Positions 51,261 to 61,615 are shown, counted from the stretch's first letter. The stretch: DNA of 64,000 bases from Acidipila rosea (GCF_004339725.1 NZ_SMGK01000002.1:186001-250000); one strand, 5' to 3'. The notes: generated from the letters alone by a model not told the origin. Numbers and translations are program-made.

Positions 51261-53396
51261 ATGGCGACGCTCTCGCAGAGCGCGCCCGCAATGCGTTCTG
51301 AGCAGCCCGGATGGTTCTGGAAGCTGCTCGAGAGCGAGCTCGCTCCTTATCCCGGCCGGGCGGGAGTGGTGACGCGCATGGTCCTCTCGGCGGTCATTGT
51401 GGCCGTGCTCATCATGACCTTTCGCATTCCGGCAGCAGCCCTAAGCGCCTATTACACGCTGCTCATTCCCAGGGATAACCCGCAGGCGGCTCTGCGCGCT
51501 TCGATCATCACGATAGTCGCATGCGCCCTTGGAACTGCGGAAGTGCTCATGGGCGCGATGCTCTTTCTCGACTCGCCCTTTACTCACTTCCTCTTCGTGA
51601 TAGGCAGTCTCTTCATCGCCTTCTTTGTCATTCACGTCGTCAGGATCTACAGCGGCGCCAATGCCTTCGGCTTTGTGGTCACCATCGGCATCGCCACCTG
51701 GGACCGCCTGCTGACTCCAAACAGAAATGTCGAAGCTACGCTCTTCACCTTCTGGGCAATCGCGATCGGCTGCGCTGTGACGGTTGCCATCGAATATCTC
51801 TTTCACAGCATGCGCGGGGGAGACTACGTATTCCAGGGCATCACCGAGCGATTGCGCGTTGTCGCCACGACGCTGCAGTGCCTGGTTGAGGAGCAGCAGG
51901 CCGACCGAAGGACTGAGCGAAAACTAGCTCAGTACGCGATGATCGGAACCGGCCAGCTCCGGCAGATGCTGGCGAGCGGCAATTACCCCCGAATCTTCAG
52001 CACACAGCTGGGCGCAGTCATCTCTCTCTCCGGACGCCTGATTGACCTCACTGTCGCAGTTAAGGAGTCGCGCTTCCGTCCCGGCGGAGAGGACCTCGAG
52101 CGCGTCCGTCGCCTCATCGCGCAGATCGATGCCATGCGGGCCAGGTTTGCGCGACAGGAGACACCCGAACTGCTGGAACTCACGGAGCACGGAGCGCCTT
52201 CACCCACCCTCCCACTGCTTCCAGAGCTGGAGCGCGTCATTTCGCTCATCTCCCAGGCCTTCGCCGGCATACAAAACCCGTCGACGCCGCTCCCCGCACC
52301 CGGAGCAGGCAGGAACCGCATCTTTGAAGCGGACGCCTTCTCTAACCCTGAACACATGAAGTTCGCTTTGCGCGGTGTTCTGGCTGCGGCCTTCTGCTAC
52401 ATCGCTTACACAGGTGTTGGCTGGCCCGGGCTCAGCGTCGCCCTGCCCACTTGTGTGCTCACTGCTTTTTCTAACGTAGGCACCTCACGTCAGCGGCAGG
52501 TACTGCGTATCTCCGGAGCACTGATCGGTGGCTGCATCTTCGGCTTCGGTTCGCAGATATTCCTGCTGCCCCACATGGACTCCGTGGTCCAGTTCGCCGT
52601 GCTCTTTGCCGTGGTCACGTGGGCTGCCGCATGGGTTGCGACCTCGAGCCCGCGCCTCTCTTACGCAGGCTTTCAGATTGCCCTCGCCTACGATCTCGTC
52701 AACCTGGGCAGCTTCACCGTCAACACATCTCTCGTAGTGGCTCGCGATCGCGTCATCGGAAACCTGCTCGGCCTGATTGCCATGTGGCTTATTTTTGACC
52801 AGCTCTGGTCCACCCCCGCCGGGGAAGAAATGATGAAGCTGTTCATAAAGAACATGCGCCTGATCGCTCACTTCCCCAGACGTGCCGCCGGTTACGATCC
52901 GGAAGCAAGCCACGCGCTGCGCGATGAGATCAGCAGCAATTTCAATGCAGTGCGCTCCCTCTCCGACGCCGTTCTCTTTGAGTTTGGAGAGAGCCGTACA
53001 AGAGATCTCGTCAACAGGCGCCGGGTACGCACCTGGCAGCCAGAGCTGCGGAGCCTGTTTATTCTTAAGGTCGCGCTCAATCAGCAGCGAATGCGCACCC
53101 CCAACCTCGCCCTGCCGCCGCAGCTCGAGCATGTCGAGCAGGAGGCAGGAATCATCCTGGAACATCTGGCCAGCTATCTTGAAACGCCCCCGCAAGCGGC
53201 TCTGCCGGTCCTTGAAGAAGTGTCGCCAGTCCTGCTCGCAGAGGAAGCAGTCACCCAGGCCGCGCCGCATGCACCGAGCGTGGCTTCCATCTCCCATTCC
53301 CTGATGGTTGTCACCCAGTTCTTTTACGAAGATGTGCGAGCCGAGATTGCCCCTCCCGGCCCGGCACTAAGGGCTGACAACGCTACTGCCGGCTAA
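51261..53396 (+). CDS. FUSC-family inner-membrane protein (MdtO/AaeB-like)
   Basis: A 711-residue protein with two blocks of about six spans each (near 35-180 and 370-520), separated and followed by cytoplasmic regions. This is the fusaric-acid-resistance/AaeB/MdtO plan. The start [22 protein letters not shown] and the segment [17 protein letters not shown] match MdtO-like proteins. Such pumps export aromatic acids or similar compounds by working with the adaptor. It begins 2 bp after the adaptor stop. Its tail overlaps the convergent flavin oxidoreductase gene by 30 bases. The substrate is unknown; an amide or acid product of the divergent hydrolases is one possibility. Confidence 0.91.
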   Translation: MATLSQSAPAMRSEQPGWFWKLLESELAPYPGRAGVVTRMVLSAVIVAVLIMTFRIPAAALSAYYTLLIPRDNPQAALRASIITIVACALGTAEVLMGAMLFLDSPFTHFLFVIGSLFIAFFVIHVVRIYSGANAFGFVVTIGIATWDRLLTPNRNVEATLFTFWAIAIGCAVTVAIEYLFHSMRGGDYVFQGITERLRVVATTLQCLVEEQQADRRTERKLAQYAMIGTGQLRQMLASGNYPRIFSTQLGAVISLSGRLIDLTVAVKESRFRPGGEDLERVRRLIAQIDAMRARFARQETPELLELTEHGAPSPTLPLLPELERVISLISQAFAGIQNPSTPLPAPGAGRNRIFEADAFSNPEHMKFALRGVLAAAFCYIAYTGVGWPGLSVALPTCVLTAFSNVGTSRQRQVLRISGALIGGCIFGFGSQIFLLPHMDSVVQFAVLFAVVTWAAAWVATSSPRLSYAGFQIALAYDLVNLGSFTVNTSLVVARDRVIGNLLGLIAMWLIFDQLWSTPAGEEMMKLFIKNMRLIAHFPRRAAGYDPEASHALRDEISSNFNAVRSLSDAVLFEFGESRTRDLVNRRRVRTWQPELRSLFILKVALNQQRMRTPNLALPPQLEHVEQEAGIILEHLASYLETPPQAALPVLEEVSPVLLAEEAVTQAAPHAPSVASISHSLMVVTQFFYEDVRAEIAPPGPALRADNATAG

Positions 53397-54398
53397 CGCT
53401 GGTGCAGCCGCAGCAATACCTGCCAGCCGCTGATACGATGCAAGCCTGTCTGCATGCTCATAGGTGTCCGTAACCGCGATAATCTCGTTGGCGCCGGTAT
53501 CCTCCACCAGCCGTTCCAGCCTTTGCCTGACCGTCGCATCCGAGCCGATAATCGCCGCTCCCAGCTTGTTCTGAACCGCATCGCGCTCCCAGTCCTGCCA
53601 GAGCGAATCCATGGAATCGACGGGGGGCAGCAACTCAACAGGCTGATTACGGATGAGTTGGAGAAATCGCTGCTGCGGCGTGGTAAACAGCCTCCGCGCC
53701 GCGGCATCCGTCTCTGCGGCGATGACCTGCACGGCTATCATCAGATACGGTTTCTGAAGCACCGCCCCAGGCCGGAACTGCTCCCTATAGATCTGCGCCG
53801 CTGCATACAGATACTCCGGCGCGAAATGCGCGGCGAAGGCAAACGGCAGCCCCAGTTTGCCTGCAAGGTGAGCGCTGAATCCGCTGGAGCCGAGCAGGGT
53901 AATCGGCACATGGCTCCCCTGCCCGGGGATTGCTTTCACCACCTGTCCCGGCTTTTCCGGCCCCAGATAACTCTGCAACTCCGCGAGCAGCGCGGGAAAG
54001 TCATCGCCACTCTGCCGCGAGTCTCTTCGCAGGGCGCGCATGGTTTGGAAGTCGCCACCAGGCGCACGTCCCAGTCCCAGATCGATGCGACCTGGATACA
54101 GTGCCTCCAGCGTGCCAAACTGTTCGGCCACCACCAGCGGGGCGTGGTTCGGCAGCATGACGCCACCGCTGCCTACACGAATCGTCCGAGTGGCCGCGGC
54201 AACGTGCCCTATCAACACCGAGGTGGCCGAGCACGCCAGACCTGCAATTGAATGGTGTTCCGCGAGCCAGAAGCGGCGGTATCCCCACTGCTCCACATGC
54301 TGAGCCAGATCGACAGAGCGGGCGATCGCGCTGCCGGCCGTTTCGCCCGTCCGCATCCCCACCAGGTCGAGCACCGAAAGGGCTAATTCCTTATCCAT
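53367..54398 (-). CDS. LLM class flavin-dependent oxidoreductase (luciferase-like)
   Basis: A 343-residue flavin-dependent monooxygenase-type protein with a TIM-barrel fold. Features are [78 protein letters not shown] and [27 protein letters not shown]. It resembles the E. coli YhbW-like group, whose reaction is not settled. No signal peptide. The start is given by the conserved [12 protein letters not shown]; the frame ends 30 bases inside the FUSC gene on the other strand. Confidence 0.92.
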   Translation of the reverse strand: MDKELALSVLDLVGMRTGETAGSAIARSVDLAQHVEQWGYRRFWLAEHHSIAGLACSATSVLIGHVAAATRTIRVGSGGVMLPNHAPLVVAEQFGTLEALYPGRIDLGLGRAPGGDFQTMRALRRDSRQSGDDFPALLAELQSYLGPEKPGQVVKAIPGQGSHVPITLLGSSGFSAHLAGKLGLPFAFAAHFAPEYLYAAAQIYREQFRPGAVLQKPYLMIAVQVIAAETDAAARRLFTTPQQRFLQLIRNQPVELLPPVDSMDSLWQDWERDAVQNKLGAAIIGSDATVRQRLERLVEDTGANEIIAVTDTYEHADRLASYQRLAGIAAAAPALAGSSVVSP

Positions 54399-54499
54399 AC
54401 AGAATTAGATGAACCATTCCGCAAAGAGGTGCGAAACCCGCTTCTCACGGAAGCGATCTGGCGCAGCCTGTGATAATGGTTATGCCCGAGGTGGCATGG

Positions 54500-55978
54500 A
54501 TGCCCAAGAGATTGCCAATCCTGTTCGCAGCGCTTTGCCTTCCCTTTCTTCATGCAACCGCAGTGCGCGCCTCTGCCACTGCTCCCCCAGCTGGCATCGC
54601 GCTCGCAACATGCCGTGACATCTCCCGAAGCGGAACCTACTATCTGACGAAGGACGTGACCTGCACTACTCCGGAAGGCTTTGCGCTGAACGCAGATAAG
54701 ATCACGCTGAATCTGAACGGGCACACCATCCGCTATGGATCGGCAAAGTCAAGCGGGGCCATCACCCTCTGCGATCAGTGGTTTCGTGGCGGTCCGGGCT
54801 GCACAGGAGGCGGACGACACGCCGCCGCCGTCATCTATGGCGGAAAGATCATTCAGGCGGCCAACGCCGCGCCCTTTTCATCGGCGATCTGGATTGGCCA
54901 GGCCAGCGGTATACGCGGGGGAGCCATTCACGATCTGGAGATCACCATCGCCTCTGCCGGCTCCACGGCTATCCAGGGCACTTATGCAGGCGGCGGGTGG
55001 TCGATTTACGGGAATACGATCAATGATCGCGTAACGAATATCCAGCATGCAGACCAGAAGGCCCTCTCGGCGCGTTCCCAACTGCAGGGCTATGCTATTC
55101 GGCTCGCTGACAACCCTCTGACCGGTAAGGCTGTTCCCAATCAGATCTACAACAACAAGATCAATGGCTCCCCGCAAGGCGGCATCGTTGACTCCAATCC
55201 CAACTCCGTCATTCACGACAACGTCATTCATCTCACCAGCAGCTACTCCAATGACTACGGCGTCATCATCATGGCTGCCGGGCAGAATGTCTACAACAAC
55301 CACGTAGATGGCCGGGGCCGCGGATTCGACATCGAGAACTCAAATGACACGTTGCAGAACAACACCGTCACCGTCCATGAGGAAGCGAACAACTCGGAAT
55401 ATCGCGGCTGTGAACTGGACGGCGCAGACGGCATACGCGTAAAGCAGTACGTCACGAATGCGGATAATCCTCAGCCCAGCAGCGGCAAGCCCATCACGGG
55501 ACTTATTATCTCCGGCAATATCATCACGGTTGACTCGACCCACTGCCAGGCGCGCGCCCTGAGCTTCACTAACATGACCCGAGGCGTAACCGGCGCCATC
55601 ACCGGCAACACCTTCACCGCGACAGGCCCTGCTGTACAAGTTGCAGCAGGCTCCAACTACAACGCAGCTCTGGCGTTTGGCGGATACCAGAATCCACACA
55701 TCGTCTTCACCAAAAACAACTTCGCCTCCACCAATGTGCTGGTGGAGATACGGGATGACGGGGATATGTGGCCCTCCATTGATGGTGTCATCCAGGCCGG
55801 CCAGACGTGGACTCCCGCACCTGTCACCGTCTTCGATGGCGAACTGAGCCGCGGAAAGAATACTCCGCCGGAACGCCTGACCATCATGGACACGCTCCCC
55901 GCCAGCAGTATCAAGTGCGGCGACTATTCTGCAGCAACGATAACCGTCGGGTCTCACGTGAAGACCTGTGGAAGATAG
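54500..55978 (+). CDS. Secreted right-handed beta-helix protein
   Basis: A 492-residue secreted protein with a signal peptide (MPKRLPILFAALCLPFLHAT, cut near RASA). The body has many short strand-turn units with Asn ladders (GNTINDRV, NQIYNNKINGS, DNVIHLTSS, NNHVDGRG, NNTVTVHE, GNIITV, GNTFTATG), the pattern of right-handed parallel beta-helices such as pectate lyases or other polysaccharide-acting proteins. I see no clear catalytic motif. The ATG at 54500 is chosen for GAGG 8 bases upstream; three earlier starts in frame (54470-54482) exist. Nearby pectin genes are 40 kb away, so function is open. Confidence 0.85.
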   Translation: MPKRLPILFAALCLPFLHATAVRASATAPPAGIALATCRDISRSGTYYLTKDVTCTTPEGFALNADKITLNLNGHTIRYGSAKSSGAITLCDQWFRGGPGCTGGGRHAAAVIYGGKIIQAANAAPFSSAIWIGQASGIRGGAIHDLEITIASAGSTAIQGTYAGGGWSIYGNTINDRVTNIQHADQKALSARSQLQGYAIRLADNPLTGKAVPNQIYNNKINGSPQGGIVDSNPNSVIHDNVIHLTSSYSNDYGVIIMAAGQNVYNNHVDGRGRGFDIENSNDTLQNNTVTVHEEANNSEYRGCELDGADGIRVKQYVTNADNPQPSSGKPITGLIISGNIITVDSTHCQARALSFTNMTRGVTGAITGNTFTATGPAVQVAAGSNYNAALAFGGYQNPHIVFTKNNFASTNVLVEIRDDGDMWPSIDGVIQAGQTWTPAPVTVFDGELSRGKNTPPERLTIMDTLPASSIKCGDYSAATITVGSHVKTCGR

Positions 55979-55997
55979 GCCGGCAGACCGCTAGTGG

Positions 55998-56801
55998 CTA
56001 ATGCTCGCCTTTGCCCGCGCGCACCATCTCTACCAGAGCTTTACGCGTTTCCTGCGCCGTAGTCACTTCGCCGGGAAAGTTGATACGGATACCCTTCATG
56101 CCGTCGGCCGTCTTCAGCCGCAGAAAAAATCCCAGCCGGTCGACAGAAGTCATCGTCGCTTCAGTCGCTTCCAGCTTGCCGTGGGTATGCGCCAGCTGAA
56201 TCATGGCATCGACATGATCGGCATTCATATGGGTGAGAATGCCGGGCGCAGCCTCCGCTAGTGGGTCCGGCGAGGCCTGCTTGTAGTCTTCCGCTGCGAC
56301 CCATCCCATCACCCCAAATCCGCCCACGTAGTAGAGGTCCACGGGCTGCAGCCGAAAGAACCCAAAGTCGCCAAAGTCCACCCATGACTGACTGTTCGGA
56401 TGCCGCGCCAGGTAGATCTCCCGTGCAGAAGCGAGTTCGCCTTCAGGAACCGGTTCGACAGCCCCGACCAGCGTCGCCCGGGCAACACCCAGGGGATCGC
56501 CATCCGTGGCAGACTGGCCGACAAAGAGGCTGGCGCGCGGGTTGGCCTTCAGATTCTGCGTATGCATCGCCATGTTGCTGATGAGGAAGACAGGACGACC
56601 CTCCGCATCCAGCGCATAGGGCATAAGCGATCCGAAGGGAAAGCCTTCATGCCTGCGCGACACTGTCGACAGTGTCCCTTGCGTGGCGAGCGAGAGGAGG
56701 GTTCGCGCACGCTCGGCGTGGCTCGGTTCTGGCAGTTGAGGCGTCGCCGGCCCCGTATAGGCATGCTGGCGGGGTGCGGCAGATTCAATCTTCGATGGCA
56801 T
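55998..56801 (-). CDS. HugZ-family / pyridoxamine 5'-phosphate oxidase-like protein with C-terminal DUF2470
   Basis: A 267-residue protein with a split-barrel flavin-binding-like N-terminal half: ATQGTLSTVSRRHEGFPFGSLMPYALDAEGRPVFLISNMAMHTQN and PRASLFVG. A C-terminal domain follows, with MNADHVDAMIQLAHTHG and SVDRLGFFLRLKTADGMKGIRINFPGEV. This is the arrangement of HugZ/HutZ-like and related proteins linked to heme use or breakdown. The ATG at 56801 has GAGAGGG upstream. Whether it binds heme or FMN cannot be told here. Convergent with the beta-helix gene. Confidence 0.85.
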   Translation of the reverse strand: MPSKIESAAPRQHAYTGPATPQLPEPSHAERARTLLSLATQGTLSTVSRRHEGFPFGSLMPYALDAEGRPVFLISNMAMHTQNLKANPRASLFVGQSATDGDPLGVARATLVGAVEPVPEGELASAREIYLARHPNSQSWVDFGDFGFFRLQPVDLYYVGGFGVMGWVAAEDYKQASPDPLAEAAPGILTHMNADHVDAMIQLAHTHGKLEATEATMTSVDRLGFFLRLKTADGMKGIRINFPGEVTTAQETRKALVEMVRAGKGEH

Positions 56802-57092
56802 AGGCCCTCTCAGACCCCAGACTATCAACAGAAGCGCTTCGCTGCCGGCCAGAGCCGGTCAATCACCCCTGATGTTTAGGAATCTGAAGCCGAGTTGCTT
56901 CTCGTGGCTCGCGCCCATACACTGCTATGCGTACAATTTTTCGGATCAGGATTGCTCTGCAGGTGAAATTTCGGTTTCATAAATCGAGCACAGGAAGCTA
57001 CAGGAGAACCACGCGCCGCGTACCGGCTCGGCTTCTGGCCCTGCGCTCAACAGCAGCACACTTTGTGCATGACACGCTATCAAGGAGATCCC

Positions 57093-57977
57093 TTGCGCCA
57101 TCGTCGTAGCTTCCTCTCTCTCTCTCTGTTGCTGCTCGTCGCCGCTCCCTTCACCTCCTTAAGTCACGCGCAGGACGCGACCATGCCTCCGCCGCCGCCC
57201 CATGCCAAGCAGATTCACGTGAAGCATGTGCTGGTGATCGGTCAGACCAAGGGTTTCGAGCACGACTCCGTCTCGGCTGCCATGGCCGCGATCTATCAGA
57301 TGGGTCACGACACGGGCCTCTGGGATACGGAGATGCGCACGGACACAGAGTTGCTCACCAAGAAAGACCTGGGGAGAAATGCAAAGAATCTAAACTATTT
57401 CGACGTCCTGGTCTTCGCCAGCACCACCGGCGAACTGGACATGGATGCAAGCCAGAAACAGGACATGATGTCCTTTATCAAAGAAGATGGCAAGGGCTTT
57501 GTCGGCATCCACGCAGCGCTCGATACGAATTACACGTGGCCCGAGTATGGCGAAATGATCGGCGGGTGGTTCGACCAGCACCCGTGGATGACGTTTAACG
57601 CCCCGATCATCAACGAGGATCCAAACTTTCCCGCCGTTCGTCACTTTCCCAAGGAATTTGTGAAATATGATGAAATCTACCAGCCGAAAGACTGGTCCCG
57701 CTCGAAGGTGAATGTCCTGCTGAGCCTCGATGCGTCAAAGCTCAACTATGAAAATAATCCGCGCATCCACAGGACCGATCATGATTTCCCGGTTGCCTGG
57801 TCCAAGATGTACGGCAAGGGCCGCGTCTTTTATTCGACCCTCGGTCATACCGAGGAATCCTGGGAAGACCCGGACATTCGCAAGATGTACTTTGAGGCGA
57901 TCAAGTGGGCTCTGGGCATGACGGAGGGCAGCACAGCTTCTCATCCGCGGCCGGGCGTAGCGGACGCGGCTCACTAA
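57093..57977 (+). CDS. Exported ThuA-domain protein
   Basis: A 294-residue protein with a signal peptide (ends SLSHAQ) and a ThuA-like domain: VLVIGQTKGFEHDSVSAA, then GFVGIHAALDTNYTWPEY, FDQHPWMTFNAP, RTDHDFPVAWSKMYGKGRVFYSTLGHTEESW. In related proteins this domain acts on 3-keto-sugars or trehalose derivatives, but its reaction is not settled. A TTG start at 57093 is chosen because AAGGAG lies 5 bases upstream; an ATG at 57069 is in frame but has no such site. First gene of a sugar-handling run with a Gfo/Idh/MocA oxidoreductase and a sugar isomerase. Confidence 0.87.
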   Translation: MRHRRSFLSLSLLLLVAAPFTSLSHAQDATMPPPPPHAKQIHVKHVLVIGQTKGFEHDSVSAAMAAIYQMGHDTGLWDTEMRTDTELLTKKDLGRNAKNLNYFDVLVFASTTGELDMDASQKQDMMSFIKEDGKGFVGIHAALDTNYTWPEYGEMIGGWFDQHPWMTFNAPIINEDPNFPAVRHFPKEFVKYDEIYQPKDWSRSKVNVLLSLDASKLNYENNPRIHRTDHDFPVAWSKMYGKGRVFYSTLGHTEESWEDPDIRKMYFEAIKWALGMTEGSTASHPRPGVADAAH

Positions 57978-58035
57978 GCCGAATGCAAAACTGGAGCTTG
58001 AAAACGAAGGGAATAATGTTGCGGGCCAGCTATCG

Positions 58036-59205
58036 ATGAGAACACTGGGAATGGGGCTTATAGGCCCGGGATTTGTAGGCGCGCACCACATTGATGCGGT
58101 GCGGCGACTGGGTGACGTCGAAGTGGTTGCGATTGCCGGTTCATCGCAGAAATCGGCAGACCAAAAAGCGCACGAATATAAGGTTGATCGTGCTTATGGC
58201 AGCTATCAGGCGTTGATTGACGACCCGGATGTGCATGTCATCCATAACACCACTCCGAATCATCTCCACTTTCCGGTTGTCATGGCGGCACTCGCCGCCG
58301 GCAAGCATGTCATCTCAGATAAACCGTTGGCGATCAATGCCGAGGATGGGCGCCGGATGGTGGAAGCTGCGAAGGCTGCAAAGGTCGCGAATGTTGTGAC
58401 CTTCAACTATCGCGGCAATCCTCTCGTCCAGCAGGCACGGCTGATGATTGCAGGGGGAGACACCGGCGATCTCACCTTTGTTCACGGACACTATCTGCAG
58501 GACTGGATGACCGATCCGAATGTCTATTCGTGGAGGTCTGACCCTTCAAAGGGCGGCGTCAGTTCCGCGCTAGGGGACATTGGTTCCCACTGGTGCGACC
58601 TCGCCGAACATGTCTCCGGGCTGAAGATCGATTCTGTCCTGGCCGACCTGACAACGGTCATTCCTGTGCGCTACTCTTCCGGCGCTTCAGCCGAAGCTTT
58701 CTCACGGGGCAACTCGGCTGAACGCATCGCCGTCAACGTAACAGCAGAAGATCTGGGCAGTGTACTTCTTCGCTTTCAGGGCGGAGCCAAGGGGAGCTTC
58801 TCTGTCGGCCAGGTGCTGCCCGGTCACAAGAATGATCTGGTGTTGGAACTGAACGGCAGAAGCTCATCCCTCAAGTGGCGACAGGAAGAGCAAAACGAGT
58901 TATGGATCGGGCATCAGGACAAGCCGAACTGCGTCATGGCGAAAGATCCCTCACTCGTCACCAGTGGCGCCGCCGGTTATGTTCACCTGCCGGGCGGCCA
59001 TCAGGAGGGCTGGGCGGACGCATTTTTCAACCTCATCCGCGATGCCTACGGGTGGATCCGCAACGGAGCATCCCCCGAAACAAAGCCTGCGCTTCTGCCA
59101 ACCTTCGCAGATGGCTATCGCTCTGCCTGCCTGGTTGAGGCAATGCTCAAGAGTCACGCAGCCGGCGGCGTCTGGCAAAAGGTCAGCGGCGGTCTGTCAG
59201 CATAG
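58036..59205 (+). CDS. Gfo/Idh/MocA-family oxidoreductase
   Basis: A 389-residue NAD(P)-dependent sugar oxidoreductase. The Rossmann motif is GLIGPGFVGAHH (8-19), the nucleotide-binding side has TPNHLHFPVVMAALAAGKHVISDKPLAI with DKP in place of the usual EKP, and the catalytic-side motif GDIGSHWCDLAEHVSG includes a His. No signal peptide, so it is cytoplasmic. Such enzymes oxidise or reduce a sugar hydroxyl, often C3 of a glycoside. It sits 58 bp after the ThuA gene and 34 bp before a sugar isomerase, the trio often found together in Acidobacteriota and Planctomycetes. Confidence 0.9.
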   Translation: MRTLGMGLIGPGFVGAHHIDAVRRLGDVEVVAIAGSSQKSADQKAHEYKVDRAYGSYQALIDDPDVHVIHNTTPNHLHFPVVMAALAAGKHVISDKPLAINAEDGRRMVEAAKAAKVANVVTFNYRGNPLVQQARLMIAGGDTGDLTFVHGHYLQDWMTDPNVYSWRSDPSKGGVSSALGDIGSHWCDLAEHVSGLKIDSVLADLTTVIPVRYSSGASAEAFSRGNSAERIAVNVTAEDLGSVLLRFQGGAKGSFSVGQVLPGHKNDLVLELNGRSSSLKWRQEEQNELWIGHQDKPNCVMAKDPSLVTSGAAGYVHLPGGHQEGWADAFFNLIRDAYGWIRNGASPETKPALLPTFADGYRSACLVEAMLKSHAAGGVWQKVSGGLSA

Positions 59206-59239
59206 ATTCATTCGGTACAAGGGGAACAGGAAACTACAG

Positions 59240-60199
59240 ATGAAGCTTGGAGTATTCACACCGCTGCTCTCGCAGATGCCACTGGAAGAGGTGCTTGCGA
59301 AACTAAAGACACTTCAGATCGAAACCGTAGAGTTAGGAACAGGAAACTACCCCGGCGACGCCCACTGCAAGCTTTCGATGCTCGAGGATTCTGACGCTCT
59401 CAAAGCGTTTCAGCAGAAGCTGGCGGACCAGGGGACGACGATCAGTGCGCTGAGCTGTCATGGAAATGCCCTGCATCCGGACCCCGAACAGGCCAAGCGA
59501 GCGCAGGAAGTAAGCCGCAAGACCATCCTGCTCGCGGAGAAGTTAGGAATTCCGGTGGTGGTTGATTTTTCAGGCTGTCCAGGAGATTCCCCACAGGCAA
59601 AGGCTCCCAACTGGGTCACCTGCCCGTGGCCACCGGAGTATCTCAGCGTGCTCGACTGGCAGTGGAACGAAGTCGTTACGCCCTACTGGGTCAGGCATGC
59701 ACAGTTCGCCGCCGATCATGGCGTCAAAATCGCAATCGAAATGCACCCGGGATTCGTCGCCTACAGCCCGGAGACGATGCTGCGACTGCGATCCATTGCG
59801 GGACCGTCGGTTGGTTGCAACTACGACCCCAGCCATATGTTCTGGCAGGGCATCGATCCGATTGCGGCTATCCGGATTCTTGGGGATGCGATCTTCCACG
59901 TCCACGCCAAGGACACGCAGATGTATCCGGCAAACCTTTCCCGCACTGGCGTGCTCGATACCAAGCCATATACTGACGAACCAAACCGCGGCTGGATCTT
60001 CCGCACCTGCGGCTATGGCCACGGCGCAGAGTGGTGGAAGGAGTTTGTTTCCACGCTGAGAATGTACGGCTATGACAGCGTGCTTTCCATCGAACATGAG
60101 GACAGCCTGCTCTCACCCGAGGAGGGTTTGAGGAAGGCTGCGCAGTTTCTGCACGAAGTAGTGATTCGCGAAACTCCTGCGGCGGCATGGTGGGTATAA
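59240..60199 (+). CDS. Sugar phosphate isomerase/epimerase-like TIM-barrel protein
   Basis: A 319-residue member of the xylose-isomerase-like (AP endonuclease 2) TIM-barrel family. Metal-binding residues sit in IEMHPG, NYDPSHMFWQG, HVHAKD and SIEHED. The start is MKLGVFTPLLSQMPLEEVLAKL with ACAGG about 9 bases upstream. Such enzymes isomerise or epimerise keto-sugars, which fits the preceding oxidoreductase. Its product is not defined here. No signal peptide. Confidence 0.9.
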   Translation: MKLGVFTPLLSQMPLEEVLAKLKTLQIETVELGTGNYPGDAHCKLSMLEDSDALKAFQQKLADQGTTISALSCHGNALHPDPEQAKRAQEVSRKTILLAEKLGIPVVVDFSGCPGDSPQAKAPNWVTCPWPPEYLSVLDWQWNEVVTPYWVRHAQFAADHGVKIAIEMHPGFVAYSPETMLRLRSIAGPSVGCNYDPSHMFWQGIDPIAAIRILGDAIFHVHAKDTQMYPANLSRTGVLDTKPYTDEPNRGWIFRTCGYGHGAEWWKEFVSTLRMYGYDSVLSIEHEDSLLSPEEGLRKAAQFLHEVVIRETPAAAWWV

Positions 60200-60226
60200 G
60201 TTGGCCGCTTCCAGGAGAGAGGGACA

Positions 60227-61615
60227 ATGAACCGTAGAAATTTTCTTTCCGCCGCTGGCCTCGTGCTGGCAGAGAGATCGCTCCATGCTGCACTTCCCCG
60301 GGCTCCGCAGGCGTCTGGCAAGGCTAATCACAGTATCCGCATCGAGCCCTGCACGATCGACATCGGCTCCGGGGTAAAGATTGAAACTCTTGCTTACAAC
60401 GGTCAGGTGCCAGGTCCCCTGCTTCGTTTGCGCGAGGGCGTTCCCGTGACCATTGACGTCACGAATGCGAGTTCTCACCCGGATATCGTGCACTGGCATG
60501 GCCTTGCCATTGACTCCCTCAACGATGGCGCGATGGAGGAGGGCTCTCCAATGATTCCTGTTGGAAAGACCCAGCGTTACAGCTTCACGCCGAAACCCTC
60601 AGGAACGCGCTGGTACCACACCCACACGACCGCCTATGACAACCTTGCGATAGGCACCTACACCGGCCAGTTCGGATTTCTGCTGATCGAAGGGAAGGAC
60701 CAGCCGGCGCCTTACGATCAGGAAGTCAATCTGGCAGTCCATCACTGGGAGCCCTCGTTTGTTCCCATGGTCGAAACGATGCGGGCGGAGTCATCGAACA
60801 AGCCCCTGACAACCGGCTCCGACGTGGGTTACAAGTACGCCACGATCAATGCTCACATGCTGGGCTCAGGCGAGCCCATCCGCGTCAAGAAGGGACAACG
60901 CGTCCTGATGCGGCTGCTCAATGCCAGCGCCACTGAGAATGTGGTGCTCGCGCTGCCGGGCCACAGCTTTAAGATCATCGCCATGGACGGCAACCCGGTT
61001 CCCAATCCGAAATCGGTGGAGGTTCTTTCCCTTGCCGTCGCCGAACGCGTCGATGCGATTGTAGAAATGAACTCGCCCGGCGTCTGGGTGCTCGGCTCCA
61101 CGCTGGAAAAAGCGCGTCAGATGGGTCTGGGCATTGTCATCGAGTATGCGGGAAGTACAGGCGCGCCCGTGTGGAAAGATCCTCAGCCCGTCGCGTGGGA
61201 CTATAGCCAGTTTGCCAACGCAGCCGCATCGCCACAACCGGATAAGAGCTTTGTCCTGACCTTTCGTGACTTTGGGCCGAAGCAGGGATCGAAGTTCGAT
61301 ACCTGGACGATCAACAATCAATCCTGGCCTGAGATCGAGCCGCTTATGGTCGAGCAGGGCAAGCGTTATCGGCTGATCTTTAGAAACGGCAGCGGAGATC
61401 AGCATCCCATGCACCTGCACCGGCACACATTTGAGGTTGCCGCTATCGGTAACAAGCAGATGAGCGGACTGAAAAAAGATGTAATCAATGTCATGCCGCT
61501 GGATACGGTGTCAGTGGACTTTATCGCCGACAATCCAGGCGATACGCTGATGCACTGTCACCAGCAACTTCACATGGATTACGGCTTCATGCAATTGATC
61601 AAGTATTCGGAATGA
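60227..61615 (+). CDS. Exported multicopper oxidase
   Basis: A 462-residue three-cupredoxin-domain oxidase with a Tat-type signal (MNRRNFLSAAGLVLAERS). Copper ligands are in HWHG (89-92), YHTHT (131-133), HPMHLHRHTF and the HCHQQLHMDYGFM stretch (443-455). The residue at the usual type-1 axial position, five after His 449, is Phe 454, not Met. Phe or Leu there goes with high potential in laccases, so this may be a high-potential enzyme. Substrate is unknown: phenols, a metal ion, or an electron donor from the cytochrome next door. It starts 27 bp after the sugar isomerase and precedes a cytochrome c gene. Confidence 0.9.
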   Translation: MNRRNFLSAAGLVLAERSLHAALPRAPQASGKANHSIRIEPCTIDIGSGVKIETLAYNGQVPGPLLRLREGVPVTIDVTNASSHPDIVHWHGLAIDSLNDGAMEEGSPMIPVGKTQRYSFTPKPSGTRWYHTHTTAYDNLAIGTYTGQFGFLLIEGKDQPAPYDQEVNLAVHHWEPSFVPMVETMRAESSNKPLTTGSDVGYKYATINAHMLGSGEPIRVKKGQRVLMRLLNASATENVVLALPGHSFKIIAMDGNPVPNPKSVEVLSLAVAERVDAIVEMNSPGVWVLGSTLEKARQMGLGIVIEYAGSTGAPVWKDPQPVAWDYSQFANAAASPQPDKSFVLTFRDFGPKQGSKFDTWTINNQSWPEIEPLMVEQGKRYRLIFRNGSGDQHPMHLHRHTFEVAAIGNKQMSGLKKDVINVMPLDTVSVDFIADNPGDTLMHCHQQLHMDYGFMQLIKYSE

